This document shows positions 1 through 8,168 of a DNA stretch of 64,000 nucleotides, piece by piece (within the stretch, counting starts at the first letter, position 1; each line of letters opens with the position of its first letter). Source of the stretch: Actinomycetota bacterium (GTDB lineage Bacteria; Actinomycetota; UBA4738; HRBIN12); assembly GCA_035640355.1 (NCBI GenBank), contig DASQWI010000017.1, forward strand, positions 1-64,000, given 5' to 3'. Position numbers and translations under genes: made by a program. The notes below the pieces were generated by a model that was not told the DNA's origin, searched no databases, and worked only from the letters and a program-made list of their open reading frames with translations.

Positions 1-1
1 C

Positions 2-754
2 GCCACCGGCCCTGCGGGACCGCTCGGTCCGATCGGACCGATGGGACCTGCCGGCACCGACGGTCTCGACGGCGCTACGGGACCGACGGGGCCTGCGGGT
101 GCCGATGGCATCGATGGCATTGACGGCGCCGACGGTCCGACCGGACCCGCCGGACCCGCCGGTGCGGCTGGTGCCGACGGTGCTACTGGACCCGACGGTG
201 CCACCGGACCCGCCGGACCGCCCGGGGCCGACGGTGCTACTGGACCCGACGGTGCGACCGGACCCGCCGGACCGCCCGGGGCCGATGGCGCCGACGGTGC
301 GACCGGTCCGACAGGACCAGCCGGCCCCGGCGCGGACCCCGACTACATCCAGGTCTCCGACACCACGGTCCAATCGGCGGCCGCCGCGAACACGTTCCAG
401 AACGTGACGTGGTCCACGAACGGCCCCCTTGACGGCTTCACGCACGTCGCCGGAACCGCGTCCGTCACCGCCCCGCGCGCAGGCTTTTTCCTCGTCGCGG
501 CGTCCATCCCCGTGGCGTCGGCAGCGCTCGGCGGAACGGCGACGCTCTGCGTCGCGATCAACGGTGCGAACACCACCTGCCAGTCGATGACCCTCGACAC
601 GACGACGATGACGAGGGTCATCCCGCTCACCACGATCGTCACGGCCGCGAACGGCGACACGATCTCGATCCGGTTCCGAGGCACCTCGACGAACGTTCGG
701 ATTCAAGGTGCGGCCGACGCCATGAGCGTGATGACGATCGTGAACGTCGACTGA
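2..754 (+). CDS. Collagen-like Gly-X-Y repeat protein with C-terminal globular domain (5' partial)
   Basis: The reading frame is open to the window edge, so the N-terminus is missing; an internal ATG at 41 lies inside the repeat and is not the true start. The first ~110 visible residues are uninterrupted Gly-X-Y triplets rich in Pro, Ala, Asp and Thr (units such as [10 protein letters not shown]), which would form a collagen-like triple helix. After GPGADPDY comes a ~135-residue beta-rich domain resembling the C1q/TNF-like trimerisation heads that follow collagen stalks in bacterial surface proteins (BclA-type). Probable role: extracellular or spore/cell-surface filament; no enzymatic motif. 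The repeat DNA contains near-perfect 54-bp duplications. The next gene downstream is a MarR regulator on its own promoter. Confidence 0.85.
   Translation, partial: ATGPAGPLGPIGPMGPAGTDGLDGATGPTGPAGADGIDGIDGADGPTGPAGPAGAAGADGATGPDGATGPAGPPGADGATGPDGATGPAGPPGADGADGATGPTGPAGPGADPDYIQVSDTTVQSAAAANTFQNVTWSTNGPLDGFTHVAGTASVTAPRAGFFLVAASIPVASAALGGTATLCVAINGANTTCQSMTLDTTTMTRVIPLTTIVTAANGDTISIRFRGTSTNVRIQGAADAMSVMTIVNVD
176..283 (+). repeat. Two tandem 54-bp repeat units within the collagen-like gene
   Basis: Units 176-229 and 230-283 are identical except for one base (GCCACC versus GCGACC). Each encodes 18 residues, six Gly-X-Y triplets, so copy-number change keeps the frame and the triple-helix register. 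This suggests recent length variation of the stalk. Confidence 0.85.
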
Positions 755-796
755 CGCGAGAACGACGAGTCGCGCATGCTGTCACAAGCGCCACGG

Positions 797-802
797 TAGG
801 AT
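797..802 (+). promoter_or_regulatory. Leaderless-type -10 element TAGGAT for the MarR gene
   Basis: TAGGAT ends 6 nt before the GTG start at 809 and no Shine-Dalgarno sequence is present, so transcription probably begins at or next to the start codon. Confidence 0.55.
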
Positions 803-808
803 CGCGCC

Positions 809-1318
809 GTGACGGATCCCGCCGGTCTGCTACCCGCCGAGCGCCGGGTCCTGGAACGTCTCGGGCACATGCCGCTCGACTTCCGAGCGATGTGGGCGGT
901 GTCGAACCTGTTCCGCGCGTCCGCCGCCATCCGCCGTCACATGGAGGCGAAGATCCTCGCCGACGACCGGTTGTCGTGGACGTCGTTCGTCGCGTTGTGG
1001 GTGCTGTGGGTGTGGGGTGAGATGGAGTCGCGCGACCTCGCGTCGGCGGTGGGGATCAGTCGCCCGACGTCCACCGGGATCGTGACGACGCTCGAAAGCC
1101 GCGGCTACGTCCGCCGCCGCAAGAACGCCGCGGACGGCCGGATGGTTCGCGTCTCACTGACCGAACGCGGGCGTCGGAAGATCGAGGACCTCTTCCCCCG
1201 ATTCAACGCCGAGGAGGCAGCGATCACGTCGCACCTCTCACCCGAGCAGCAGGACGCGATGGCGATGATGCTCCGCTCGATGCTTCGGGTCGCCGGCGAG
1301 GGCGAGGAGCGCAGGTAA
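809..1318 (+). CDS. MarR-family transcriptional regulator
   Basis: A 169-residue protein with the MarR winged-helix layout: helical dimerisation N-terminus, helix-turn-helix around residues 70-95 (RDLASAVGISRPTSTGIV), and the wing with the family signature DGR-x4-SLTERGR at about 110-123. MarR proteins bind palindromic operators and usually release DNA on binding small phenolic or xenobiotic ligands; the ligand cannot be told here. The GTG start at 809 is chosen because a TAGGAT -10 lies 6 nt upstream with no ribosome-binding site (leaderless). Neighbouring catabolic genes (P450, FAH enzymes) are plausible but unproven targets. Confidence 0.9.
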   Translation: MTDPAGLLPAERRVLERLGHMPLDFRAMWAVSNLFRASAAIRRHMEAKILADDRLSWTSFVALWVLWVWGEMESRDLASAVGISRPTSTGIVTTLESRGYVRRRKNAADGRMVRVSLTERGRRKIEDLFPRFNAEEAAITSHLSPEQQDAMAMMLRSMLRVAGEGEERR

Positions 1319-1360
1319 CATGCCCTGCGCTTCGCTAGGGGTTCCACCGATAAAGAGTGC

Positions 1361-1582
1361 ATGACACGGCGAATACGTCGCGGAAGGCCGCCAGCGAGGG
1401 ATGTGGGGCAGTACGACGAGCCGTGGTGGAAGTGGGCGGGCGTCGTACCCGGGAGGATCGTCCGGGGTTCAGCCCTCTCGCGTCGGCAACGTAAGGATGT
1501 ACTTCACGGCGCGTTGGTGGCGATATTGATCTTCCTCGCTGCCGTCGGCGTCGTTGCTCTGCTGGTCTGGGCTGCGCCTTAG
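1361..1582 (+). CDS. Small single-pass membrane protein, unknown function
   Basis: A 73-residue ORF with a strongly basic N-terminal half (RRIRRGRPPARD) and one hydrophobic helix at about residues 50-71 ending at the C-terminus, so it is predicted as a tail-anchored or N-in single-pass membrane protein. No family is recognised. It ends 3 nt before the convergent P450 stop codon. The ATG at 1361 has no clear ribosome-binding site. Length and the clean hydrophobic segment argue that it is real, but it could be spurious. Confidence 0.45.
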   Translation: MTRRIRRGRPPARDVGQYDEPWWKWAGVVPGRIVRGSALSRRQRKDVLHGALVAILIFLAAVGVVALLVWAAP

Positions 1583-1584
1583 CG

Positions 1585-2847
1585 TCAAGCGCGTTTGACC
1601 CGAACCGGCATGTGCTTGATGCCGTTCACGAAGTTCGAGCGCATGCGCTCGACCGGCCCTGCGAGCTCGATTGACTTCAAACGTGGCAGCAGCTCCTCGA
1701 ACAGGATGCGCGTCTCGAGCTTCGCGAGGTGCGCCCCGAGGCAGAAGTGCGGTCCACCGGGCCCGAACGTCACGTGCTCGTTCGGACGCCGGCTAACGTC
1801 GAACCGGTACGGATCGGGGAACTGATCCCCGTCGCGGTTCGCGCTGATGTACCACGTCACGACCTTCTCGCCCTCCCGGATCCTCTGACCGCGGAGCTCC
1901 GTGTCGTGCGCCGCCGTTCGGCGGAAGTGCATGACCGGTGTGGCCCACCGCAGGATCTCCTCGACGGCCCTGGGGATCAGCGACGGGTCGTCGCGGAGGC
2001 GCTGCATCTGGTCGGGGTGCTCGATCAGCGCCTGCATGCCGTGGCTGATGGTGTGTCGCGTCGTCTCGTTCCCGGCGATCATCAGCAGGCCGAAGTAGTT
2101 GTCGAACTCGCGCTCGGTAAGCACGCCTTCGCGCTGGGCGATCGTCAGCGCGGTGATCACGTCGTCCTGCGGTTCGTCCAGACGTACGTCGCGCTGCCGG
2201 TGCGCGTACTCGAACATCTCGAGCGCGATGGGGGAGCGGAACGGCAGGTACTTGAACTCCTCCGTGTCGACCTTGTCGACGACGGCGTCGGTGAACTCGG
2301 GATCCTGGTTGCCGATCATCGCGTCGCCCCACCTGATGAGCATGGGCGCGTCTTCTTGGGGGACCGTGAAGATCGCGCACAGGAACCGGATCGGAAGCTC
2401 TTTGGCGATCTCCATCGTGAAGTCGAACTCGTCCTTCTCCAGCGCGCGGTCGAGCACCTTGCCGGCCACTTCTCGGATGAAGTCCGCGTACTCGCCGACG
2501 CCGCGCGCGCTGAACCGGCGGTTGCAGATGTTTCGTAGCTCCCGATGGCGTGGTGGATCGGTCTCGAGCATCGACTTGCGGATCGAGAGCTGCTCCTCGT
2601 CGAGCTCCTCGAGCGAGACAGCCCCGCGTTCGGACGAGTACGTCTCCCAGTCCATGTGGACCTGCACGAGATCGTCGAAGCGCGTGACTGCCCAGAAGCC
2701 CTTGTTGGGCTCGGACTCCTCGTGCCACACGACGGGCGCGCGGCGGCGGAGCTCGTCGAACCACTCGAACGGCACGCGCTCGACGTAGTTGTCCGGGTCG
2801 ACGAGGTCGATCCCGGAGAGCTCGGCTTCGGCGGTCGCCAGGCTCAT
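1585..2847 (-). CDS. Cytochrome P450 (CYP125/CYP142/CYP124-like)
   Basis: A full-length 420-residue bacterial P450. Visible motifs: I-helix AGNETT (258-263) with the acid/alcohol pair for oxygen activation, ExxR at EEILR (296-300), and the heme-ligand loop FGPGGPHFCLGAHLA with Cys369. The C-terminal RSNFVNGIKHMPVR resembles actinobacterial CYP125/142/124 enzymes, which hydroxylate the terminal carbon of sterol or methyl-branched lipid side chains; the exact substrate is an inference. It needs a ferredoxin and reductase encoded elsewhere. It lies 30 bp downstream of, and probably co-transcribed with, the glutamine-synthetase-family gene, an unusual pairing that suggests an amine-containing or nitrogen-linked substrate pathway. 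Confidence 0.93.
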   Translation of the reverse strand: MSLATAEAELSGIDLVDPDNYVERVPFEWFDELRRRAPVVWHEESEPNKGFWAVTRFDDLVQVHMDWETYSSERGAVSLEELDEEQLSIRKSMLETDPPRHRELRNICNRRFSARGVGEYADFIREVAGKVLDRALEKDEFDFTMEIAKELPIRFLCAIFTVPQEDAPMLIRWGDAMIGNQDPEFTDAVVDKVDTEEFKYLPFRSPIALEMFEYAHRQRDVRLDEPQDDVITALTIAQREGVLTEREFDNYFGLLMIAGNETTRHTISHGMQALIEHPDQMQRLRDDPSLIPRAVEEILRWATPVMHFRRTAAHDTELRGQRIREGEKVVTWYISANRDGDQFPDPYRFDVSRRPNEHVTFGPGGPHFCLGAHLAKLETRILFEELLPRLKSIELAGPVERMRSNFVNGIKHMPVRVKRA

Positions 2848-2877
2848 CGCACGTTCCTCGGCTCGGTCATGGCCGCC

Positions 2878-4185
2878 TCAGAAGTAGGGGAGGTAGTACT
2901 CGATCTCCCACGGCGTCACATCCGTCGTCGTCGTGTCGTCGATCGCCTTCGCGTAACGCTCCCACTCGGCCCGCTTGAGCTTGGTGAACGTCTCGACGAG
3001 CCACGGGCCCAGTGCCTCGCACAGCTCCTGGTCGGACTCGAACGCCTGGAGCGCGGCCTCGAGCGTCGCCGGGACGCGGCGGTCGGTGTTCGGCGCCTCG
3101 CCCACACTCTGGGGCGCAGGCGGGTCGAGCTTCTGCTCGACGCCGAACCGCGCCGCGTGCAGGACCGCGGCGGCCGACAGGTACGGATTCGCCGCGCCGT
3201 CGGGCATGCGGTGCTCGAGCCGCGTCCCCTCGCCACGCGCCGGGGGGACGCGGATGCACACCGTTCGATCGTCGTACCCCCAGTTCGCCCAATACCCGTT
3301 TAGCATGTCCGGTTGCAACCGCTTGTAGGCGTTCACGTGCGGGGCGGCGATGGCGCTGAGGCCTTCGTGATGCGAGAGGAGCCCCGCGACGCACTGTTTC
3401 GCGAGCGGCGCGACCCCGTCGGACGCGTTCGGCTCGTGGAACGCGTTCGAGCCGTCCGGGCGGCGGAACGAGAAATTCAGGTGCATCCCGCTCCCGCCCC
3501 GATCGTTGAACGGACGGCCGAGGAACGTCGCCAGCCGCTCGTGCTTGTGGGCGATCTCCTTGACGAGGAGACGGAACAGGAAGCACTCGTCCGCCGCCGA
3601 GATGACGTCCTTGTAGCGGATGTTCACCTCGTAGGCCGCGGCGTCGAACTCGCTGCCCCAGCTCTCTACGGGGAATCCGGTCTGCATCGACGCTCGGACC
3701 ATGTCGTCGATCGTTCCGTCCGGGTCGACCGCCGCTCCGGTCCCGTACACGCGGTGCGACGGCAGGTCGACCGCCTTCCACGAAGAATCCTCGCCCCGCT
3801 CGAGCAGATAGAACTCGGACTCGAAGGCGAACATCGGCTCGAGGTCCATCTCGCGCCACGGCTCGACGGCCTTCCGCAACACCTGCCGCGGATCGACGTC
3901 GAGTGGCTCGCCGTGTTGCTGGACGTCGGCGATCCCGATGATCGTGTCGTCCTCCCAACCCGGGCGGAGCGTGTCGCGATCGACGAACGCCTCGACGTCG
4001 GGGAGCCCGACGTCGAATTGCTGGCGCGAGATGTCCAGGATCTCGCGGTCGGTCGTGAGCGGAAACACGCCGATGCAGAACGCCGCCCGGCCGTCGTCGG
4101 CCACGTCCCCGAACAGGTACTTGCCGCGTTCGACGCCGAGCACGTCCGAGTAGAGCAAGCGGAGGCGTTTGCCCTTGACGTCCAT
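2878..4185 (-). CDS. Glutamine synthetase family protein (GlnA-like, possible gamma-glutamyl-amine ligase)
   Basis: A 435-residue protein with the GS fold: an N-terminal beta-grasp region, catalytic core motifs GGSGMHLNFSF (substrate/metal site) and, near the C-terminus, RVPPARGEGTRLEHRMPDGAANPYL (ATP/glutamate binding). It is shorter than housekeeping GlnA (~470) and has no adenylylation-loop Tyr that I can identify, so it is more likely one of the catabolic paralogues that attach glutamate to amines, polyamines or related compounds than the nitrogen-assimilation enzyme. The ATG at 4185 is chosen because GAGGAG lies 7 nt upstream; the frame is open further upstream but that extension is Ser/Arg-rich shadow sequence. 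It is the first gene of a pair with the P450. Confidence 0.88.
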   Translation of the reverse strand: MDVKGKRLRLLYSDVLGVERGKYLFGDVADDGRAAFCIGVFPLTTDREILDISRQQFDVGLPDVEAFVDRDTLRPGWEDDTIIGIADVQQHGEPLDVDPRQVLRKAVEPWREMDLEPMFAFESEFYLLERGEDSSWKAVDLPSHRVYGTGAAVDPDGTIDDMVRASMQTGFPVESWGSEFDAAAYEVNIRYKDVISAADECFLFRLLVKEIAHKHERLATFLGRPFNDRGGSGMHLNFSFRRPDGSNAFHEPNASDGVAPLAKQCVAGLLSHHEGLSAIAAPHVNAYKRLQPDMLNGYWANWGYDDRTVCIRVPPARGEGTRLEHRMPDGAANPYLSAAAVLHAARFGVEQKLDPPAPQSVGEAPNTDRRVPATLEAALQAFESDQELCEALGPWLVETFTKLKRAEWERYAKAIDDTTTTDVTPWEIEYYLPYF

Positions 4186-4270
4186 CGAACGCTCCTCAGC
4201 GGGAGACGGCGGGCCTGAGCGCGAGGATAGTCGACCCGGCGCCGAACGCGCCCGGTACGGTGTCGACCCG

Positions 4271-4816
4271 GTGGACGAGGACTTCCGGCTCGAGACGGAG
4301 CGGCTTCGGCTCCGGCCGTGCACGGCCGAGGACGCCGACGCGCTTGCCCCGATGTTCGCCGACGCCGAGCACATGCGGTATTACCCGTCGACGTACAGCC
4401 GGAAGGAGACCGAGCTGTGGGTCCAGCGGAACCTCGACCGATACCGCGACGAGGGCTTCGGACTGTGGGTGGTCGAGGACCGGGAGACCGGCGAGATCAT
4501 CGGCACAGTCGGGCCCGCGGTGCAGATCGTCGACGGCGTTCGCGAGGTCGAGATCGGCTGGCACGTTCGACCGGGATGGAAGGGAAGAGGGATCGCGCCT
4601 GAGGCGGCCGCCGCGGCGCGCGACTGGGCCTTCGCGAACCTCGATGTCGACCACCTGATCTCCCTCATCCGGTCCGAGAACGAGCCCTCAGCGCGCGTCG
4701 CGGAGAAGATCGGGATGCGCGTCGACCGCGAGGTCGATTTCAAGGGACTGCCGCACCTCGTGTACAGGATCGACCGCCTTAGCCCTCCTGGGCCAGGCGA
4801 GGCAGGAACACCGTGA
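4271..4816 (+). CDS. GNAT-family N-acetyltransferase (RimJ/RimL type)
   Basis: The 181-residue protein begins VDEDFRLETERLRLRP, the typical start of RimJ/RimL-like GNAT enzymes, and carries the acetyl-CoA pyrophosphate loop RPGWKGRGIAPEAA followed by the beta5/alpha4 segment HLISLIRSENEPSARVAEKIGM. Such enzymes transfer acetyl from acetyl-CoA to the alpha-amine of ribosomal proteins or to small amines; the substrate is unknown here. The GTG at 4271 is chosen over upstream ATG at 4169 because homology begins there and TACGGT (4256-4261) lies 9 nt upstream as a leaderless -10. Its 3' end overlaps the convergent gene by 38 bp. Confidence 0.85.
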   Translation: MDEDFRLETERLRLRPCTAEDADALAPMFADAEHMRYYPSTYSRKETELWVQRNLDRYRDEGFGLWVVEDRETGEIIGTVGPAVQIVDGVREVEIGWHVRPGWKGRGIAPEAAAAARDWAFANLDVDHLISLIRSENEPSARVAEKIGMRVDREVDFKGLPHLVYRIDRLSPPGPGEAGTP

Positions 4817-5207
4817 CGGCGCCCTCGCCGTCGAGGTCGCGCGTGTACGCGTAGACGGCGCCCGCGTCGTCCGCTCGCGGTGCGACGTTGACCAACAAGC
4901 CTCGTGTCGGCCCGTCGCCCGAACGCCACACGTCGTCGCTCCAGCGACCCCGCCCCCGCACCGTCACCGCGACGTAGTCACCCGGCTCGACCCACGGCGT
5001 CTCCTCGGGGTCGTCGTCTTCCTCGACCGTCACGTTCGAAACGGCCAGCGTGAGCTGTGCGAGCTCGTTCCCCGCGTTCAGGCCGATGACGATCATCTCC
5101 CCGAGCAACGGGATGAACCGCTCGTCGTCGGTGTCGGCCTCCCACATGAGCGGAGGCCGTTCCGTCCGCATGAATCCATGTGCCGTCAGGATCTCGTCGA
5201 ACCGCAT
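4779..5207 (-). CDS. Conserved hypothetical protein
   Basis: A 142-residue acidic, soluble protein without membrane segments or catalytic motifs that I recognise. The middle shows alternating beta-strand-like hydrophobic pattern (GDYVAVTVRGRG, GLLVNVAP). It sits directly downstream of the FAH-family gene on the same strand (33-bp gap) and may be co-transcribed. The ATG at 5207 has only a weak GGAAG ribosome-binding site. Its end overlaps the acetyltransferase gene by 38 bp on the opposite strand. Confidence 0.6.
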   Translation of the reverse strand: MRFDEILTAHGFMRTERPPLMWEADTDDERFIPLLGEMIVIGLNAGNELAQLTLAVSNVTVEEDDDPEETPWVEPGDYVAVTVRGRGRWSDDVWRSGDGPTRGLLVNVAPRADDAGAVYAYTRDLDGEGAVTVFLPRLAQEG

Positions 5208-5240
5208 GATCAGCGTCTTCCAGTGTGGCCGACCGCTCCG

Positions 5241-6086
5241 CTACGTGCGGCCTGGTGGACGGATCCCCCGGAACTCCCAGTCGCCGCCGAGCGCCGTCGA
5301 GATCACCTCCTCGGACTCGCTCGGCTGGGCTCCGACATCGTCCCGGATCGCCACCGAACCTTCGACGACCGTGTTCCGCAACGTCCCCAAACCCTCCACC
5401 TCTACGTCCACGACGTCGCCGGGCTGCACCGGCCTGGAGTTCGCCGGTGTCCCCGAAAGGATCACGTCTCCCGGCATCAGCGTGATCGTTCGTGCGATGT
5501 CCGCCACCAGGTAGTGCATGTCCCACACCATCTCGTCGGTCGTGCCGTCTTGACGAACGTCACCGTTCACGAGCGTTCGGATCCGTTTGCCGCGGAAGTC
5601 CCAATCCGCGACGAGAGCCGGTCCGATCGGACACAGCGTGTCCGACCCCTTCACCCGCAGCATCGAGCCCGAGTCGGTGTCACGGAAGTCGTGGAGCCCG
5701 TAGTCGTTCGCGATCGTGTAACCGGCGATGTGATCAGCGGCCTCGGAGGGCGCGATGTGCCGGCACTCGCGCCCGATCACGATCGCGATCTCACCCTCGT
5801 AGTTCAGGTACTTGCATCGAGGCGGGCGAACGACGGTTCCGCCGTGCGCGTTCAGCGAGCTGATCGGCTTGTGGAAGTACGTAGGGGCCGGCGGCATCTT
5901 CGCCATGAACTCCCTCACGCGACTCTCGTAGTTGAGGTGGATGCAGATGATCTTGGTCGGCTCGCACGGCGCGAGGTGCATCGCCTCTTCGGCGGGGACG
6001 CGGCGTCCGTCGGGCGAGATCAGCTCGGTGCCCTGGCGGGTGACCGTGGTCGGCTCGCCGTCGAGCACGATCCGTCGCGTCTCCAC
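5241..6086 (-). CDS. Fumarylacetoacetate hydrolase family protein
   Basis: The 281-residue protein has the FAH catalytic fold: YLNYEGEIAIVIGRECRH (metal-binding Glu), ANDYGLHDFRDTDSGSMLRVKGSDTLCPIGP (metal Asp and active-site Lys), and the C-terminal LSGTPA-x-SRPVQPGDVVDVEVEGLGTL. Family members hydrolyse, decarboxylate or hydrate acylpyruvates and 2-oxo-dienoates in aromatic or amino-acid catabolism; the substrate is not decidable by eye. Start is the GTG at 6086: TACTAT lies exactly 7 nt upstream (leaderless), while the open frame further upstream is antisense to the next gene. It is divergent from the acetoacetate-decarboxylase-family gene, sharing one overlapping -10 region. Confidence 0.9.
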   Translation of the reverse strand: METRRIVLDGEPTTVTRQGTELISPDGRRVPAEEAMHLAPCEPTKIICIHLNYESRVREFMAKMPPAPTYFHKPISSLNAHGGTVVRPPRCKYLNYEGEIAIVIGRECRHIAPSEAADHIAGYTIANDYGLHDFRDTDSGSMLRVKGSDTLCPIGPALVADWDFRGKRIRTLVNGDVRQDGTTDEMVWDMHYLVADIARTITLMPGDVILSGTPANSRPVQPGDVVDVEVEGLGTLRNTVVEGSVAIRDDVGAQPSESEEVISTALGGDWEFRGIRPPGRT

Positions 6087-6093
6087 GCCCCGG

Positions 6094-6100
6094 ATAGTAT
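6094..6100. promoter_or_regulatory. Symmetric divergent promoter: overlapping -10 elements for two leaderless genes
   Basis: The heptamer ATAGTAT contains TAGTAT (6095-6100) for the plus-strand gene, whose ATG at 6108 is 7 nt downstream, and on the complement TACTAT (6099-6094) for the minus-strand gene, whose GTG at 6086 is also 7 nt downstream. The two -10 boxes share five base pairs, so two polymerases cannot open both at once. Confidence 0.65.
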
Positions 6101-6107
6101 GCGGCGC

Positions 6108-6896
6108 ATGGCGGAGCTGAAGGGCTTCATGCCGCCGCTCACACCCGAAGGGCGCTCGTCGGTCGTCCCCGCACCACCGTGGCACTACTCGGGGGACCTG
6201 CTGACGATCGAGTACCGCGCGGCGCCGGGCTCGGTGGCGCGGTGGCTGCCGGATCCGATCGAGCCGGCCGACGAGGATCCCGACGCCGTCGCCGTGATCT
6301 TCGCCGACTGGCAATCGTGCTCGGACACGTTCGAGGAACTGCTCGATCCTGCTCGCGCGCAGTACAAGGAGGCGTTCGTCGTCGTGCGGTGCGCGTACCG
6401 CGGCGAGCGGTACTCGCGCTGCCTCCTGATCTGGGTGGACAAGGACTTCTCGATGGTCCGAGGGTGGCACCAGGGCTACCCCAAGAAGCTCGGGTCGATC
6501 TGGGTCACGCGGCCCGTTTCGTACGGCAAGGCCGGCCCGCGGTTGGAGCCGGGCGGGCGGTTCGGGGCGAGCGTCGCCGTTCACGATCGGCGGATCGTCG
6601 ATGCGCGGTTCACCATCACCGGGCGCGCCGACACGAACGGGTTCGTGAACGCCCTGCCGATGCTGCACAACCGGTATTTCCCGTCGATCGAGGAGGGAAG
6701 CCCGCCCTCCATGAATGAGCTCGTGACGATGAAGAGCTACGACTGGGAGGGCTCGGAGGTGTGGACCGGCGACGCCGAGCTGGAACTCGGTCCCTCACCC
6801 GTCGAGGAGCTCGAGAGCCTGGCGCCGGTCGAGATGGTCGCCGGGTACTGGCGCAGCGTCGGCGTCACCTGGGGCATCGGTACCCGACTCGCGTAA
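6108..6896 (+). CDS. Acetoacetate decarboxylase family protein
   Basis: The 262-residue protein matches the ADC fold family. The GYPKKLG segment places the Schiff-base lysine pair at Lys126/Lys127, as in acetoacetate decarboxylase, preceded by EAFVVVRCAYRGERY and followed by the C-terminal barrel. ADC-family members either decarboxylate beta-keto acids or act as aldolase/dehydratases in catabolic and biosynthetic pathways; conservation of the lysine favours a Schiff-base mechanism. The ATG at 6108 is chosen over the in-frame ATG at 6099 because the latter lies inside the -10 element. It runs with the YcaQ-like gene downstream (10-bp gap) and diverges from an FAH-family gene. Confidence 0.85.
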   Translation: MAELKGFMPPLTPEGRSSVVPAPPWHYSGDLLTIEYRAAPGSVARWLPDPIEPADEDPDAVAVIFADWQSCSDTFEELLDPARAQYKEAFVVVRCAYRGERYSRCLLIWVDKDFSMVRGWHQGYPKKLGSIWVTRPVSYGKAGPRLEPGGRFGASVAVHDRRIVDARFTITGRADTNGFVNALPMLHNRYFPSIEEGSPPSMNELVTMKSYDWEGSEVWTGDAELELGPSPVEELESLAPVEMVAGYWRSVGVTWGIGTRLA

Positions 6897-6906
6897 CCGC
6901 CACGCC

Positions 6907-8139
6907 GTGTCAGCGATCCGGCAGGTCGATCTGCGCACCGCGCGCCGGTTGGCGATCGCCAAGCAGCGGCTCACCGGCATCGCTCCGCGCTCCTCGCCGT
7001 CGAAGGTGCTCGACGTCGTCCGCTCGATCCGGTGCGTGCAGCTCGACCCGATCTCGGTCGTCGCGCGCAGTCCTCTCCTGGTGCTGCGGAGCCGCCTGGA
7101 AGCGTTCGAGCCGCGGCATCTGGACCGGCTCGCCTACCGCGATCGTTTTTTGTTCGAGTACTGGGCGCACGCCGCATCGATCGTGCTGTCGGAGGACTTC
7201 GCCATTCATCGGTACCGGATGCGGCGATGGCCGGGCGACGGCGCGTGGGGCGATCGGATCCGAGGATGGATCGGGGCAAACTCCGCCCTCAAACTTTCGA
7301 TCCTGTCGGCGTTGCGACGCCGCGGCCCGCTCCGCATCCGAGACATGGCGGACCTGTCGGTGGAGACCTGGAAGTCCTCGGGCTGGACCGCCGATCGGAA
7401 CGTTGACCAGATGACCCGGTTCCTGTGGATGCAGGGGAAGGTATTGGTCTCGGATCGGCGAGGACTGGAGAAATGGTGGAACCTCGCCGAGCGCGTCCTG
7501 CCCGACGACGTGCGACGTCAGCGTTTGGGCGACGCCCAGGTCGCTCGACGGGCGATCGAGCTCTCGCTGAAATGTCTCGGCGTCGGAACCGCGCAGCACA
7601 TCGCGGGTCACTTCACCCACGGGTATCCGGGTCTGCCCGCGACCCTCGCCGCGTTCGAGAAGACAGGCGTCGTCGAGCGCGTCGACGTCGTTCGCGACGG
7701 TTCACCGCTCCGGGGGAAGTGGTACGCGCATCGCGACGATGTGCCGCTGCTCGAGCGGATCGAGCGCGATGAATGGGAGCCGCGAACGACGCTGCTGTCG
7801 CCGTTCGACAACCTGATTCACGACCGGAAGCGACTGTTGACGATGTTCGACCTCGACTACCGAATGGAGATCTACGTCCCCGTGGCGAACCGGAAGTACG
7901 GCTACTACGCGATGCCGCTCCTCGACGGCGATCGGTTCATCGCCCGCGTCGATCCCGCGTTCGACCGAGAGCGCTCCGCGCTCGTCGTCAAGTCGATCGT
8001 CCCCGAGCCCACCGTCCGTCCCGACCGTTCCAACGCGGTGCCGATCACAGCGGCCGTCCGCGAGCTCGCCACGTGGCTCGGCGCGACAACCGTCGATGTC
8101 GCCCCTGCGGTGCCCGCGCCGTGGCGCCGGCTCGGGTAG
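6907..8139 (+). CDS. Winged-helix DNA glycosylase of the AlkZ/YcaQ family
   Basis: A 410-residue protein with the HTH_42/AlkZ-like architecture of tandem winged helices and a C-terminal beta-barrel. The catalytic-region motif Q-hydrophobic-D is present as Q45-L-D47 in VQLDPISVVARS, the version found in YcaQ-type enzymes, which unhook interstrand DNA crosslinks and remove N7-alkylguanine; AlkZ proper uses Q-x-Q. Also visible are FEYWAHAAS and the C-terminal FDNLIHDRKR. GTG start at 6907, no clear ribosome-binding site, 10 nt after the preceding stop, so probably translated from the same transcript. It may defend against alkylating by-products or a natural product. Confidence 0.85.
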   Translation: MSAIRQVDLRTARRLAIAKQRLTGIAPRSSPSKVLDVVRSIRCVQLDPISVVARSPLLVLRSRLEAFEPRHLDRLAYRDRFLFEYWAHAASIVLSEDFAIHRYRMRRWPGDGAWGDRIRGWIGANSALKLSILSALRRRGPLRIRDMADLSVETWKSSGWTADRNVDQMTRFLWMQGKVLVSDRRGLEKWWNLAERVLPDDVRRQRLGDAQVARRAIELSLKCLGVGTAQHIAGHFTHGYPGLPATLAAFEKTGVVERVDVVRDGSPLRGKWYAHRDDVPLLERIERDEWEPRTTLLSPFDNLIHDRKRLLTMFDLDYRMEIYVPVANRKYGYYAMPLLDGDRFIARVDPAFDRERSALVVKSIVPEPTVRPDRSNAVPITAAVRELATWLGATTVDVAPAVPAPWRRLG

Positions 8140-8153
8140 CCACTCGCCTGCGG

Positions 8154-8159
8154 TAGCCT
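8154..8159 (+). promoter_or_regulatory. Leaderless-type -10 element TAGCCT
   Basis: TAGCCT ends 9 nt before the ATG at 8169; no Shine-Dalgarno sequence is present between the preceding stop and this start. Confidence 0.5.
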
Positions 8160-8168
8160 GCCGATCCC

